Assembly: GCF_003443615.1 (NCBI RefSeq)
Contig: NZ_CP031967.1
Span: 1,984,001-2,048,000, forward strand
DNA length: 64,000 nucleotides
DNA from: Alteromonas sp. BL110
GTDB taxonomy: Bacteria; Pseudomonadota; Gammaproteobacteria; Enterobacterales; Alteromonadaceae
Direction of reading: 5' to 3'
Under the pieces are notes generated by a model. The model was not told the DNA's origin, did no database searches, and worked only from the letters and a program-made list of their open reading frames with translations. Both the position numbers and the translations under genes were made by a program. Shown piece after piece: positions 1 through 8,555 of this stretch (position 1 is the first letter of the stretch; each line of letters opens with the position of its first letter).

Positions 1-144
1 AAGAAAAGCTACTTAGGTGGGATAGTCGATTTTGTTCATAGAATGTTTGAGTCCGGTGCTATTAGCTCCACTCAAGCAGGCATTGTGTTGGATACGCACC
101 CAACTCGTTTGGGCAATTTTTTCAATAACGCTACCCCCCATTGA
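1..144 (+). CDS. C-terminal fragment, probable ImmA/IrrE-XRE type antitoxin/protease
   Basis: The open frame runs in from the left window edge and stops with TGA at 142-144, leaving 47 codons with no start codon visible. The fragment ends 12 bases before the next gene, on the same strand, so the two are probably co-transcribed. DUF4411 PIN-like proteins are usually preceded by an ImmA/IrrE-family metallopeptidase fused to an XRE helix-turn-helix. The visible tail (helical, ending in LGNFFNNATPH) is compatible with the C-terminus of such a protein, but no diagnostic HExxH or HTH motif lies inside the window. The function is inferred from the neighbour only. Confidence 0.5.
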   Translation, partial: KKSYLGGIVDFVHRMFESGAISSTQAGIVLDTHPTRLGNFFNNATPH

Positions 145-156
145 TAAGGAAGTCAT

Positions 157-678
157 TTGCTATATTTAATGGACGCCAATACTTTCATTGAGGCAAAAGA
201 GCTTTATTACCCTTTCGATATTGTTCCTGAGTATTGGGATTGGTTGGTTTATCAAGGTAGTCTTCAAAACTTAAAAGTACCCGTCGAAATATACACTGAA
301 ATAAATGGGGCAAATCAAGATAAAAAATATCATGATGAGCTAGCGAAATGGGCTCGGACAGTAGACGTAAAGAGTAATCTGGTGCTCGATGAAGAATTAG
401 ATTACGGTTTGGTTAATACTGTAATTACACAAGGGTATGTCGCTTCACCTACGGAGGCAGATTTGCTGAAAATGGGTAGAGATCCATTCTTAATTGCATA
501 CGCACTAACAGACCCTCAAAACATTACTGTTGTGACAACCGAAGCAAGCAAGCCAACAAAAAAAGGAGCTAACCGTCATGTACCGGATGTTTGTAAACAT
601 TTCGGAGTGCAATGCTGTAACACCTTTAGCTTGGTTCGCTCACTTGGTTTTTCTACCAATTGGAAAAAATCTGTGTGA
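157..678 (+). CDS. DUF4411 family PIN-like protein (putative toxin)
   Basis: A 173-residue protein opening with the PIN-like beta strand LYLMDANTF, whose Asp6 would be the first metal ligand. Acidic residues follow near 44-48, and a second conserved block GRDPFLIAYAL lies near 108-118, where PIN folds place further catalytic Asp residues. This pattern is that of DUF4411, a family of putative PIN-type ribonuclease toxins. The start is TTG at 157 just after the SD-like AAGGAAG. The first ATG (169) would remove the first beta strand, so TTG is preferred. It lies 12 bases after the upstream partial gene, giving a likely two-gene toxin-antitoxin or defence unit. Toxicity is inferred from the family. 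Confidence 0.75.
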   Translation: MLYLMDANTFIEAKELYYPFDIVPEYWDWLVYQGSLQNLKVPVEIYTEINGANQDKKYHDELAKWARTVDVKSNLVLDEELDYGLVNTVITQGYVASPTEADLLKMGRDPFLIAYALTDPQNITVVTTEASKPTKKGANRHVPDVCKHFGVQCCNTFSLVRSLGFSTNWKKSV

Positions 679-833
679 TAACAGTAGTCGCCAAAAAAGA
701 GTTTTTTATTCGTGCTACAGGCTTGTTACCAAATATAATATACTATGAACTACTTAAATTAATATACGCCTACACTTCCTGTCCAGCGCTAGCTGCAATT
801 AGAGTTACTAGCGTAAACGGTTGTTTATCAAAT

Positions 834-866
834 AAAGAGGGAGATAACATCATCTCCCTCTTTTTC
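834..866. terminator. Bidirectional intrinsic terminator
   Basis: A perfect 12-bp inverted repeat (AAAGAGGGAGAT / ATCTCCCTCTTT, loop AACATC) is followed by a T-rich run on the plus strand. It sits between the DUF4411 gene and the convergent stress-protein gene and can serve both. Confidence 0.8.
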
Positions 867-879
867 TTTCTAATTTAGC

Positions 880-1377
880 TTATGCTGACCCTACTTTTAC
901 ATCGTCGAACAGCTTGAATGTTTCTTTAATAGCGTCTTTTTCGTCACTGTTCTCATAATGCACGCCAATTAAAACAGCGCCTTCTTTAATAGCATCTTCA
1001 TAGAATTTAACTTCATGTTCTGGTATCGCAAGGCCTATGGCCCCGCCTATTAGCCCTCCTGTAGCCGCTCCTGCGCCGCCAGAGGCTAATGCAGCAACTA
1101 CCGGTCCACTGGCAAGAATTCCTGCTCCTCCAGTTGCTACTACGCCTACCGCTGCTAAACCGCCTACTACAGCGGCCAATAAACCGCCTGAAGAAGCGCC
1201 AATAGCAACGCCTTCCGGTAATTTTGAGTTTTCAGTTAAAGCAAAGCTTTCTTCTGTAAGAGATTCGTTCGCCACCAAAGAAATATTCTTATCGCTGAAG
1301 CCCTTTTGTTCTAGGGCTTGAATTGCCACGCTTGCTTCACTAGGGTGTTTAAATAGACCTGTAATTACATCACTCAT
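880..1377 (-). CDS. General stress protein 17M-like (YflT domain) glycine-rich protein
   Basis: A 165-residue protein. The N-terminus (about 5-45) has the YflT/GSP17M-like pattern of a small alpha/beta domain: GLFKHPSEASVAIQALEQ, then a strand ISLVAN. Residues about 60-120 are almost entirely Gly, Ala and Val, a glycine-zipper-like hydrophobic stretch that may insert into a membrane. A second alpha/beta piece (HEVKFYEDAIKEGAVLIGV) follows. No catalytic residues are recognisable. It is monocistronic, with a strong SD (AAGGAGATAACG) before ATG. Family members are stress-associated with no defined biochemical role. The glycine-rich section also opens long shadow frames on the other strand, which are not genes. 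Confidence 0.7.
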   Translation of the reverse strand: MSDVITGLFKHPSEASVAIQALEQKGFSDKNISLVANESLTEESFALTENSKLPEGVAIGASSGGLLAAVVGGLAAVGVVATGGAGILASGPVVAALASGGAGAATGGLIGGAIGLAIPEHEVKFYEDAIKEGAVLIGVHYENSDEKDAIKETFKLFDDVKVGSA

Positions 1378-1854
1378 CGTTATCTCCTTCTATCTTGAGT
1401 GTAAGTTAAAAGAACCTAATTGTTCTTCTATTCGTTACCTAATGCAGCAACCTTTGCGCCAGTAATCATGAAGTGTCTCAAACCGCCTCTACAGGCGGCT
1501 AGAAAGGGTATGGGGTGATTATGTACAGTATGAGTGATAGGCGTAGAGGGTATATATTACTCACAGATTAAACCGATTCGAGTAAAAATGACTTCAATAA
1601 TGCAATTGCTGTAATCAGCGCAGTAATAACGTAATTCCTTTTAAAGGGAATTATTGTTAGCGAGCTAATGATAAGGTTATGTTTTATCGACCGATGTAAT
1701 ATGTAGGGTGAGTAGAAGGTTTGAAGGAGTATTGAAATACATTAGTGAAATACACTTATTTAAAGGTATGAAATAAAACTCACTTCAACGGTTGTGATAT
1801 TAGAAACAGGTTCATACTTATAAGCTATACACGATCAATACTTTATGAGGCTCC
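1378..1854. other. Intergenic region between divergent genes, no gene seen
   Basis: About 480 bases with no plausible coding frame. It should hold the promoters of the leftward stress-protein gene and the rightward LLM oxidoreductase gene. A small GC-rich hairpin (CCGCCT / AGGCGG, 1483-1498) lies in the left half, without a T-run. The right half is AT-rich. No operator is recognised. Confidence 0.6.
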
Positions 1855-2841
1855 ATGGCTATTCCATATTCATTGCTAGATTTAGCGCCTATTTCAGAAG
1901 GGTATAGCGTTAAAGATGCGTTAAACAACTCCAAGCTAATGGCTATGGAAGCGGAGCGCAGTGGCTATGAAAGAGTGTGGTTAGCGGAGCACCACGGTAT
2001 GCATGGTGTAGCCAGCTCTGCTACCTCTGTAGTGTTAACACACATTGCTAATGCTACCTCTACCATCAAAATTGGGGCAGGTGGCATTATGCTGCCTAAT
2101 CATGCGCCCTTGGTTATTGCTGAACAATTTGGCACGCTAGCTGAGTTATTTCCCCATCGCATAGAGCTTGGGCTGGGGCGAGCGCCAGGTACTGATATGG
2201 CAACAGCAAGAGCACTTCGTCGTAATTTGCAAAGCGATGTAGATAGCTACCCAGAAGACATTCAGGAACTTCAGCATTACTTAGGCCCACCGAAAGAGGG
2301 GCAGCCAATTGTTGCAGTACCTGGTGCCAATACGCAGGTGCCTTTGTGGTTACTTGGTTCTAGCTTGTACAGTGCCCAGGTGGCGGCAAAAATGGGGCTG
2401 CCTTATTCATTCGCTTCCCACTTCGCACCCGATGCGCTATTTGATGCCCTCCATGTGTATCGCAACATGTTTAAACCTTCGCCCCAATTATCAGCACCAA
2501 AGGCCATGGCAGGTGTAATGGTGGTTATTGCTGAAACCGATGAAGAAGCAGAGTTGTTATTCACGTCTGTGAAGCAGCAATTTATGAATATGCGACGTGG
2601 CCTCAATAAGCCGTTTGCCAAGCCTATGCCTAACTTTGACGAATATTGCACGGCGACAGATGAGGCCATGTTATCTAGTGTGTTGAGATATGCCTTGGTT
2701 GGCTCGAAAGAAACGGTGCGATGCAAGCTCGCTGAATTTATCGAGGCAACGGATATTGATGAGATTATTGTGTCTATGCCAATTTACGATATAGAAGCGC
2801 GTTTATTTAGCGTTAAAGCGTTCGCAGAGATCGCATCCTAG
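1855..2841 (+). CDS. LLM class flavin-dependent oxidoreductase (YhbW-like)
   Basis: A 328-residue luciferase-like TIM-barrel monooxygenase. Family blocks are visible in order: [13 protein letters not shown] at the N-terminus, RVWLAEHHG (about 40-48), the [15 protein letters not shown] block, [11 protein letters not shown] (the FMN/phosphate-contact loop of the MsnO8/YhbW subfamily), and PLWLLGSS in the second half. Length matches the family (about 330). It would use reduced flavin supplied by a reductase; the substrate is unknown. ATG 1855 follows a modest GAGG SD. It stands alone, and a hairpin follows directly. Confidence 0.88.
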   Translation: MAIPYSLLDLAPISEGYSVKDALNNSKLMAMEAERSGYERVWLAEHHGMHGVASSATSVVLTHIANATSTIKIGAGGIMLPNHAPLVIAEQFGTLAELFPHRIELGLGRAPGTDMATARALRRNLQSDVDSYPEDIQELQHYLGPPKEGQPIVAVPGANTQVPLWLLGSSLYSAQVAAKMGLPYSFASHFAPDALFDALHVYRNMFKPSPQLSAPKAMAGVMVVIAETDEEAELLFTSVKQQFMNMRRGLNKPFAKPMPNFDEYCTATDEAMLSSVLRYALVGSKETVRCKLAEFIEATDIDEIIVSMPIYDIEARLFSVKAFAEIAS

Positions 2842-2849
2842 CACCTAAA

Positions 2850-2885
2850 AAGTTATGACCAGTTTTACATATTTGGTCATAACTT
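2850..2885 (+). terminator. Hairpin terminator after the LLM oxidoreductase
   Basis: A 12-bp perfect inverted repeat (AAGTTATGACCA / TGGTCATAACTT) with a 12-base loop starts 8 bases after the stop codon. The following run is only partly T (CTTCTTCT). Confidence 0.6.
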
Positions 2886-2965
2886 CTTCTATGCAATGCG
2901 CAAGAATAACTTTATGATATACAATGGTATGTGTATTTTCATTTTGGTGTTGCAGGTTTACAGTC

Positions 2966-3988
2966 ATGCTTAAGGTCTGGTTTTCCTTTTTCTTTGCTCT
3001 TGCGTTTCTCGCAGCGAGCCTAAGCTCTGCACATGCGAAAGAAGCACTGGACCTTGTCATTATTGAAACGCTCCCCGTACCTATTGTTGCTGAATCGCGA
3101 GGCGAATTTGAAAAAGAGCTCATTCGAATTATGCCCGAGCACGATATCAACATAACTACATACAACGCTGAAGGGTCTGAGATTCGCGCTAAAGAAATAC
3201 TCGACGAACTAGCGCAAGAGGCTAAACCTGATCTCATCGTGTCTGTCGCTACCTTAGCTACTCGTGCATTAAATGCTGCTGAAGAATTTATTGAAACGCC
3301 AAAACTTTTTATGGTGGTTTCCGCTCCCGTTGAGGAAGGCATTGTTCCTGCTATCGGCGCTGTGAGTAAACGCAATATGACGGGCGAGTCACACGTACTT
3401 GATGCTAAGGTAAAGCTCGATATGTTGGACGGCGTGCTTAGAGCATCAGATCCTGAGACGCCATTTACTATAGGTTTAGTACATTCTACCTATCCCTCAT
3501 CGAGTAACCTAGTCAACCAATTACTCGCATTAGACAGTGAGTATGAGAATATAAACTTAGTCGCAGTCAGTACGCCTTATTTAGAAGGCGATGAAGGGCT
3601 TGTTGAAATGACGGATAGCATTGTGGCTAGCTTAGAGCAAAAGAGCGTAGAGCTGGATGGCTATTGGTTGTCATCTGGCCCCTTAGCAGAAGCCAAAGGG
3701 TTAGTAGAAAAAGTTAAAGAAAAGACGGGGTTACTTCCCTTATTTGCTGAAAGTATTTCATCAGTTAAAAAAGGCGCGCTTATCGGTGTGGTTTCTGAAC
3801 CAGCTAGTATTGGAAAATCAGCGGCAAGAAAAGCAAAGCTGATACTTCAAAGAAAATCGGCGAGAGACATTCCTGTTGGCAAAATGGACACGTACACTGT
3901 TGCAGTAAACGTAACTACGGCAATTAAATTACAATTGCCCATTCCATCAAGTTACTTAAAACTCTCGAAAGAGCATGTGTACCAATAA
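2966..3988 (+). CDS. Periplasmic ABC-type substrate-binding protein (TrpX/PF04392-like)
   Basis: With ATG 2966 the protein has 340 residues and a clear Sec signal peptide (MLKVWFSFFFALAF, cleavage near SAHA|KEA). An upstream in-frame ATG at 2924 would bury this signal. The mature part is a two-lobe periplasmic-binding fold: strand LDLVIIETL, then PDLIVSVATLATRALNA and TIGLVHSTYPSSSNLVNQL, resembling ABC_sub_bind (PF04392) proteins. No permease or ATPase gene is nearby. Instead it ends 19 bases before a membrane histidine kinase on the same strand, so it more likely works as a ligand-sensing partner for the kinase than in uptake. The ligand is unknown. Confidence 0.75.
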   Translation: MLKVWFSFFFALAFLAASLSSAHAKEALDLVIIETLPVPIVAESRGEFEKELIRIMPEHDINITTYNAEGSEIRAKEILDELAQEAKPDLIVSVATLATRALNAAEEFIETPKLFMVVSAPVEEGIVPAIGAVSKRNMTGESHVLDAKVKLDMLDGVLRASDPETPFTIGLVHSTYPSSSNLVNQLLALDSEYENINLVAVSTPYLEGDEGLVEMTDSIVASLEQKSVELDGYWLSSGPLAEAKGLVEKVKEKTGLLPLFAESISSVKKGALIGVVSEPASIGKSAARKAKLILQRKSARDIPVGKMDTYTVAVNVTTAIKLQLPIPSSYLKLSKEHVYQ

Positions 3989-4007
3989 GGCCTAATTAGA
4001 AGTTAGT

Positions 4008-5933
4008 ATGCGGATCAAATCAAAACTACTAGTTATCTACATCCCAATTTTGTTAATTGGCATGGCACTTACCGGGTATTGGGCTTATCTAACCGCTTAC
4101 GACTCGGTGCGCGAAAGGGAATATCAGCTTCTTACTCAAACCCTTACATTAAACGTGCTGGAGATCATTGATGAGAGGCGGGAGCTGCTCATTGAATCAG
4201 GTCTAGAAAATGTCCCCGTTTTTCGCGAGGCTTATCAAAAAGAAGTGTTTGAAGAGCTAAAGTCGCTACAGCAAACAACAGATCGGCATTTTGCCATTGG
4301 TGACAAAAGTACAGGTACCGTCATATTTAGTACTACTGAAAGTGAAGTTGTACTGAATGCAGAAAACGCTAATAGGGCGACAATAGCTAATCGGCGCGTG
4401 GCGTATGGCGAGTCGAGCGTAAATGACATGGACGTGTTGTTTGCTTGTTCTGAATTTACTCCATGGAATTGGAAAGTAACGGTTTTACAACCCGCTGAAC
4501 CCTTACAATCCTCGTTATTCACGATAGCTTGGCTAACCTTTCTGGTAACGTTGTTTGCTGTAGTTATCGTTAGCTTACTCATGGGCAAGGTAACCCAGGT
4601 GTTCGTTGTCTCTCCCATTGAGAAAATCAAATCAGCGGCAAGTCGCATTGCTGTTGACCATAAGAGGGTGAGCATTGACTTAGAACAAAATGATGAATTA
4701 GGAAGCTTGGCTCGCGATGTTGAAGCTATGTCTGGTGAAATCGAGGAATATGTCGCGCAAGCCCAGCAGGCAAATCGCGCGAAGACAGATTTTCTCGCGG
4801 TAATGAGTCATGAGATTCGCACGCCGCTAAACGGTATTCAAGGTTTAGCAACACTGCTTTTAGATACTCAACTTTCAGATAAGCAGCATCAGTATGCCAG
4901 TGATTTGAAGTCATCAGCATCTATTCTTGCTACCGTTATAAATGACGTATTAGATCTCTCTAAAATTGAGTCGGGTATGTCGGAAATTGACGTGACAGAG
5001 TTCGATCTCGATTCAATGCTGAATGACCTTATAACGCTATTAGGCACAAACGCTAGTGCTAACAGTACCCGGTTAGTTTATAAGAGCAAGAATTTAGAGT
5101 CTGTGGCGGTAACTAGCGATATTACCAAACTTCGCCAAATCATTATTAATTTGGTAAGCAATGCTATTAAGTTTACTCACAAAGGAACAGTGAGTATCTC
5201 GGCTAAACTTAAACAGCCGTCAACTGAAACCATGGGTGATAACCGGTTAATTATTGCGGTTAAAGATACAGGTATTGGTATTGAGCCTGATAGGCTAGAA
5301 CATATATTTGATAAGTTTACGCAGTCCGATTCTTCTATAACGCGTAAATATGGCGGTACTGGACTTGGTCTTGCTATTGCTAAGCAGCTTGCTCAGATAC
5401 TCGGTGGTGACATAAAAGTCGTCAGCAAAGTTGGCGAAGGCTCGTGCTTTACCGTTACTGCAGATGTTCAATCTAGACTTATGTCGGATTCATCAATTGA
5501 TTCTTCCTCTGCTCGTCAAGCACATGGCGCAAGCCTACCATCAGGGCTCAAGGTACTATTGGCTGAAGACAATGCCATTAATGCTGTGGTAGCTCAGGCA
5601 CTATTAGAGCAGCTGAAATGTGATGTAGAACACGTTGATAACGGATTAAAAGCCGCTGCGCGTGTTGAGGAAGGCGGTATTGATGTGGTCTTCATGGATG
5701 TGCACATGCCTGTTATGGATGGCATTGAAGCGACGAAACGCATCAGAAAACTGGAAGGTGAGCTTAGCAAAACACCTGTTATCGGGCTTACCGCAGAAGC
5801 ATTTAAAGAACGACATATCTCATTTAAGCAGGCGGGGATGGACGACATAGTCACAAAGCCTGTCACCGTTGAAGCCTTGCAAGAAAGTTTGTTAAAACTG
5901 GCGCTTAGCCAAGAAGTCACTGATAATAGTTAA
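4008..5933 (+). CDS. Hybrid sensor histidine kinase / response regulator
   Basis: 641 residues. Domains in order: TM1 (about 7-27); an extracytoplasmic sensor of about 140 residues; TM2 (about 166-190, LFTIAWLTFLVTLFAVVIV); HAMP (about 190-245); HisKA with the phospho-acceptor His268 in SHEIRTPLNG; HATPase_c with N-box (NLVSNAIKFTH), G1 (DTGIGIEP) and G2 (GGTGLGLAIA); and a C-terminal receiver (about 510-632) with DNAINA, phospho-Asp564 in FMDVHMPVMDG and a TKP Lys. There is no Hpt domain, so output needs a separate phosphotransferase. It follows the binding-protein gene by 19 bases and precedes a diguanylate cyclase by about 100, suggesting a sensory cluster feeding c-di-GMP; this link is inference. 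Confidence 0.93.
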   Translation: MRIKSKLLVIYIPILLIGMALTGYWAYLTAYDSVREREYQLLTQTLTLNVLEIIDERRELLIESGLENVPVFREAYQKEVFEELKSLQQTTDRHFAIGDKSTGTVIFSTTESEVVLNAENANRATIANRRVAYGESSVNDMDVLFACSEFTPWNWKVTVLQPAEPLQSSLFTIAWLTFLVTLFAVVIVSLLMGKVTQVFVVSPIEKIKSAASRIAVDHKRVSIDLEQNDELGSLARDVEAMSGEIEEYVAQAQQANRAKTDFLAVMSHEIRTPLNGIQGLATLLLDTQLSDKQHQYASDLKSSASILATVINDVLDLSKIESGMSEIDVTEFDLDSMLNDLITLLGTNASANSTRLVYKSKNLESVAVTSDITKLRQIIINLVSNAIKFTHKGTVSISAKLKQPSTETMGDNRLIIAVKDTGIGIEPDRLEHIFDKFTQSDSSITRKYGGTGLGLAIAKQLAQILGGDIKVVSKVGEGSCFTVTADVQSRLMSDSSIDSSSARQAHGASLPSGLKVLLAEDNAINAVVAQALLEQLKCDVEHVDNGLKAAARVEEGGIDVVFMDVHMPVMDGIEATKRIRKLEGELSKTPVIGLTAEAFKERHISFKQAGMDDIVTKPVTVEALQESLLKLALSQEVTDNS

Positions 5934-5962
5934 CGCAACTCTGCGTCAATGTGTTGCGTTTG
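5932..5962 (+). terminator. Hairpin after the hybrid kinase gene
   Basis: AACGCAAC / GTTGCGTT inverted repeat overlapping the stop codon region, with a short T-containing tail. It is moderate and may only attenuate transcription into the diguanylate cyclase gene. Confidence 0.45.
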
Positions 5963-6035
5963 TATAGCCAGTGGTGACCGTCATCATTGGCTGTATTGAT
6001 ATACTTTAACGAGACTTTACTTATCAAGGTGATGC

Positions 6036-7106
6036 GTGCCAATCAACAGACCCAGTGAACAACGCAGGCTTAGAATAGCGCTAATTATCGGTGCTATTCT
6101 GGTACTTGTGTTCATGGCGGCTGATTTAGTGCTATTGCCTAACAGTATGTATGAACTGTACACCTTCGACCGTCTACTTCTTCAATTGCCTATTATACTC
6201 GTTGTTGTTGTACTGTCTTTTTGGCGCGAATTCATACGGTATCGAGCATATATATTTTCTGGCCTGCTTATTGCGCTTTCCTACAGCAACTATTGGTTAA
6301 TATGGGTTTGCTGGGAAGAGCACAATTTTATTTTTCCTTACGAAGGCACCATCCTCTATGCATTCTTTTGTGTATTCGCGTTGGGTATTCCATTTAAGTT
6401 AGCAGCCGCTGCTAATGTTATCAATATCTTGGGGTTTTTAGGGTTAATGTGGCTAGCGCCGGTTTACGGTGACAGGGTTCCAATTTCAGCAGCTTTTGTA
6501 TCAGGGTCATTATTTATATGCGTATATGCTCGTTATCGGCTAGATCGCAGTGTACGCATGCTCAAAGAAACTAACGATCGCTTATTAAAGCTGAGCAAGT
6601 TTGACTCGTTATCTGATCTACTTAATCGACGTGCGCTACGAGATCAAAGTGAAAAGTTGTTGGCCTTAAGTAAGCGGCATGATGTCTCGATGGCGGTATT
6701 GATGCTTGATTTAGATGACTTCAAAAAATATAACGACAGTTTTGGTCATCAGCAGGGTGATGAAGCAATAAAAGAACAAGCGCGTATTATGAAGCAAGTA
6801 TTTAAACGGGAAACTGATATCTTGGGCCGTTACGGTGGCGAAGAATTCATTGTTGTTTTAAGCGATATCAGTAAAGAGCAGGTTGAAAAGCATGCCCAAG
6901 CACTATTGAATAAATGGAACCATGTTCAATTAAAACATGCTGAGGAAGCGAAGCACCCTTTTATGAGTTGTTCAATTGGCGTGGCTTACGCCAATACGGT
7001 TGGTGACATATCCATTGATTGGCTTATTGATGAAGCCGATAAAGTACTTTATGAAGCTAAAGAAAAAGGTAAAGCGCAGTATGTGCTAACAGAAGCACAG
7101 TGCTAG
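6036..7106 (+). CDS. Membrane diguanylate cyclase (GGDEF domain)
   Basis: 356 residues. About six hydrophobic helices fill residues 14-175. A GGDEF domain follows: DSLSDLLNRRAL, the nucleotide/metal strand MLDLDDFKKYND with FGHQQGDEA, and the signature GGEEF at 267-271, which is an active variant of GGDEF. An allosteric I-site RxxD is present at 258-261 (RETD). It should make c-di-GMP from two GTP and be product-inhibited. The start is GTG 6036 with AAGGTGAT just upstream; the nearby ATG is out of frame. It lies downstream of the kinase on the same strand and could be read from the same transcript or its own promoter. Confidence 0.93.
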   Translation: MPINRPSEQRRLRIALIIGAILVLVFMAADLVLLPNSMYELYTFDRLLLQLPIILVVVVLSFWREFIRYRAYIFSGLLIALSYSNYWLIWVCWEEHNFIFPYEGTILYAFFCVFALGIPFKLAAAANVINILGFLGLMWLAPVYGDRVPISAAFVSGSLFICVYARYRLDRSVRMLKETNDRLLKLSKFDSLSDLLNRRALRDQSEKLLALSKRHDVSMAVLMLDLDDFKKYNDSFGHQQGDEAIKEQARIMKQVFKRETDILGRYGGEEFIVVLSDISKEQVEKHAQALLNKWNHVQLKHAEEAKHPFMSCSIGVAYANTVGDISIDWLIDEADKVLYEAKEKGKAQYVLTEAQC

Positions 7107-7121
7107 CGCTAACACTGTGCT
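7094..7121. terminator. Hairpin between convergent genes
   Basis: AGCACAGTG / CACTGTGCT inverted repeat with a 10-base loop overlaps the end of the diguanylate cyclase gene and faces the convergent oxidoreductase gene. There is only a weak T-run. Confidence 0.5.
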
Positions 7122-7153
7122 CTTAATATAAACCGTGCTCTTCGTTTAAAAAA

Positions 7154-8152
7154 CTACAGCTTAAGTATCATTTTTCCGGTGTTTTTACCTTCAAACAGCA
7201 TATTGAGGCCTTTTTCGGCGTTATCTAAACCTTCAACGGTATGCGCGCGGTACTTTATCTTTCCTTGCTGTACATAAGGGGTGAGTTTTTCTAAAAGCTT
7301 TGGAATTTCATCCCAATGGTCTGGCATCGCAAACCCACGAATATTAATACGCTTCTTAATTAATGGAATCCAGTTAGGTCCTGGTGATGGCTCTTCTGAC
7401 TGGTAATCGGCAATCATTCCACATACAACAATACGACCGTGGGCATTCATTCTGTTGAATATATGGTGCTGGATAGGACCGCCCGTATTTTCATAAAATA
7501 CATCAATTTTATCTGGTGTAAGTTCGGCCAGTTTTTCTTCTAAGTCGTCGGTTTTGTAATTAATTGCGCCGTCAAAACCTAGCTCGTTGACAATCCAGTC
7601 GGCTTTGTCGTCACTACCAACGACACCAATTACGCGAAGCCCGTCTGCTTTTGCTAACTGACCGACAATTGAGCCTACAGAGCCCGCAGCGCCTGTTACG
7701 ATGAGGGTTTCGCCTTCCTTAGGTTCGCCAAAATTATAAAGGCCTGTAGTGGCGGTTAAACCAGGTAGCGCAAATACACAAAGTGCCATTTCTTCAGTAA
7801 CACCCTGCTGAAGCTTATTAAAGCCTGAGCCATCACTTAGCACATATTCACGCCAGCCAGTCATGCCCATAACTTTGTCGCCAACTGAAAAGTCTGGATT
7901 ATTAGACTCAACTACTTCGCCTACACCGCTGGAGCGCATAACATCGCCAAGTTCTACAGGAGGAATATAGCTTTCTCTGTCTTCACTCATCCAACCTAAC
8001 ATGGCAGGGTCTAGAGACATATGGGTTTGCTTAATTAGAATTTGTCCGTCCTTTGGGGTCGGTATTTCAAGCTCTTTTGTTTCGAATAGATGGGGGCCAA
8101 TTTTTCCATCCTCGGGACGCTTTACCAGCGTGATAGCCTTATATGTTGACAT
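7154..8152 (-). CDS. NADP-dependent MDR oxidoreductase (CurA / leukotriene B4 dehydrogenase-like)
   Basis: 332 residues from ATG 8152, which has an excellent SD (CAGGAGGATACA). An earlier in-frame ATG (8284) has none and adds 44 residues not seen in the family. It has a GroES-like N-terminal half with the family block SLDPAMLGWM, then a Rossmann half with VTGAAGSVGSIVG at 152-164, the NADPH-binding AxxGxxG form. The catalytic-zinc Cys/His set of true alcohol dehydrogenases is absent. Relatives reduce the double bond of alpha,beta-unsaturated ketones and aldehydes. It is divergently placed from fadL, so a link to lipid-derived enones is possible but not shown. Confidence 0.88.
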   Translation of the reverse strand: MSTYKAITLVKRPEDGKIGPHLFETKELEIPTPKDGQILIKQTHMSLDPAMLGWMSEDRESYIPPVELGDVMRSSGVGEVVESNNPDFSVGDKVMGMTGWREYVLSDGSGFNKLQQGVTEEMALCVFALPGLTATTGLYNFGEPKEGETLIVTGAAGSVGSIVGQLAKADGLRVIGVVGSDDKADWIVNELGFDGAINYKTDDLEEKLAELTPDKIDVFYENTGGPIQHHIFNRMNAHGRIVVCGMIADYQSEEPSPGPNWIPLIKKRINIRGFAMPDHWDEIPKLLEKLTPYVQQGKIKYRAHTVEGLDNAEKGLNMLFEGKNTGKMILKL

Positions 8153-8555
8153 TGTATCCTCCTGAAACATGTAAAAGGTTTTTGGTGATGTGCCTAATGA
8201 TTCGCTTAGTATTGAAACGCGATATTCATAGCTGAGATCATCTACCAGTTGTAAAGATAGGGTGGGGCTTATTGTTATAAACACAACCAGTATGCAACTG
8301 TAGCTATAAAATTGAGTGAAAAATGAGGTCAGTATAGAAAGTTGAAGTTGTTAGAAGCCAAATAATCCTATTAACAATATAGTGATCTTTGGTTAACTTC
8401 GCTTTATCAAGTTTGTTTATAAATGCGTCGAAGTTGTAGCTAAAATTGTAAATAATGCGATAAAAGTGCGTAAATAACGTTTACTTGCATTGAACAAAAC
8501 TACTCATATCCGTAGAATGCCTGCTGCAATTTTCCCCTATTACAATGAGTATCTT
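8153..8555. other. Divergent intergenic region, MDR oxidoreductase / fadL
   Basis: About 400 AT-rich bases carrying the promoters for two divergent genes. I see no clear palindromic operator and no small gene. In-frame extensions of both neighbours into this region are judged spurious, from their SD and signal-peptide positions. Confidence 0.5.

Noticed and set aside
660..878. 72-codon plus-strand frame overlapping the DUF4411 stop
   Set aside because: It runs through the perfect terminator at 834-866; no SD, and no sequence features of a protein.
1037..1321. 94-codon Pro/Ala-rich plus-strand frame
   Set aside because: Antisense of the Gly/Ala tract in the stress protein.
1483..1498. Terminator or small RNA hairpin
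   Set aside because: Stem of only six base pairs, no T-run and no adjacent gene end on either strand.
2845..3375. 176-codon minus-strand frame
   Set aside because: Antisense to the binding-protein gene, whose signal peptide and fold are clear.
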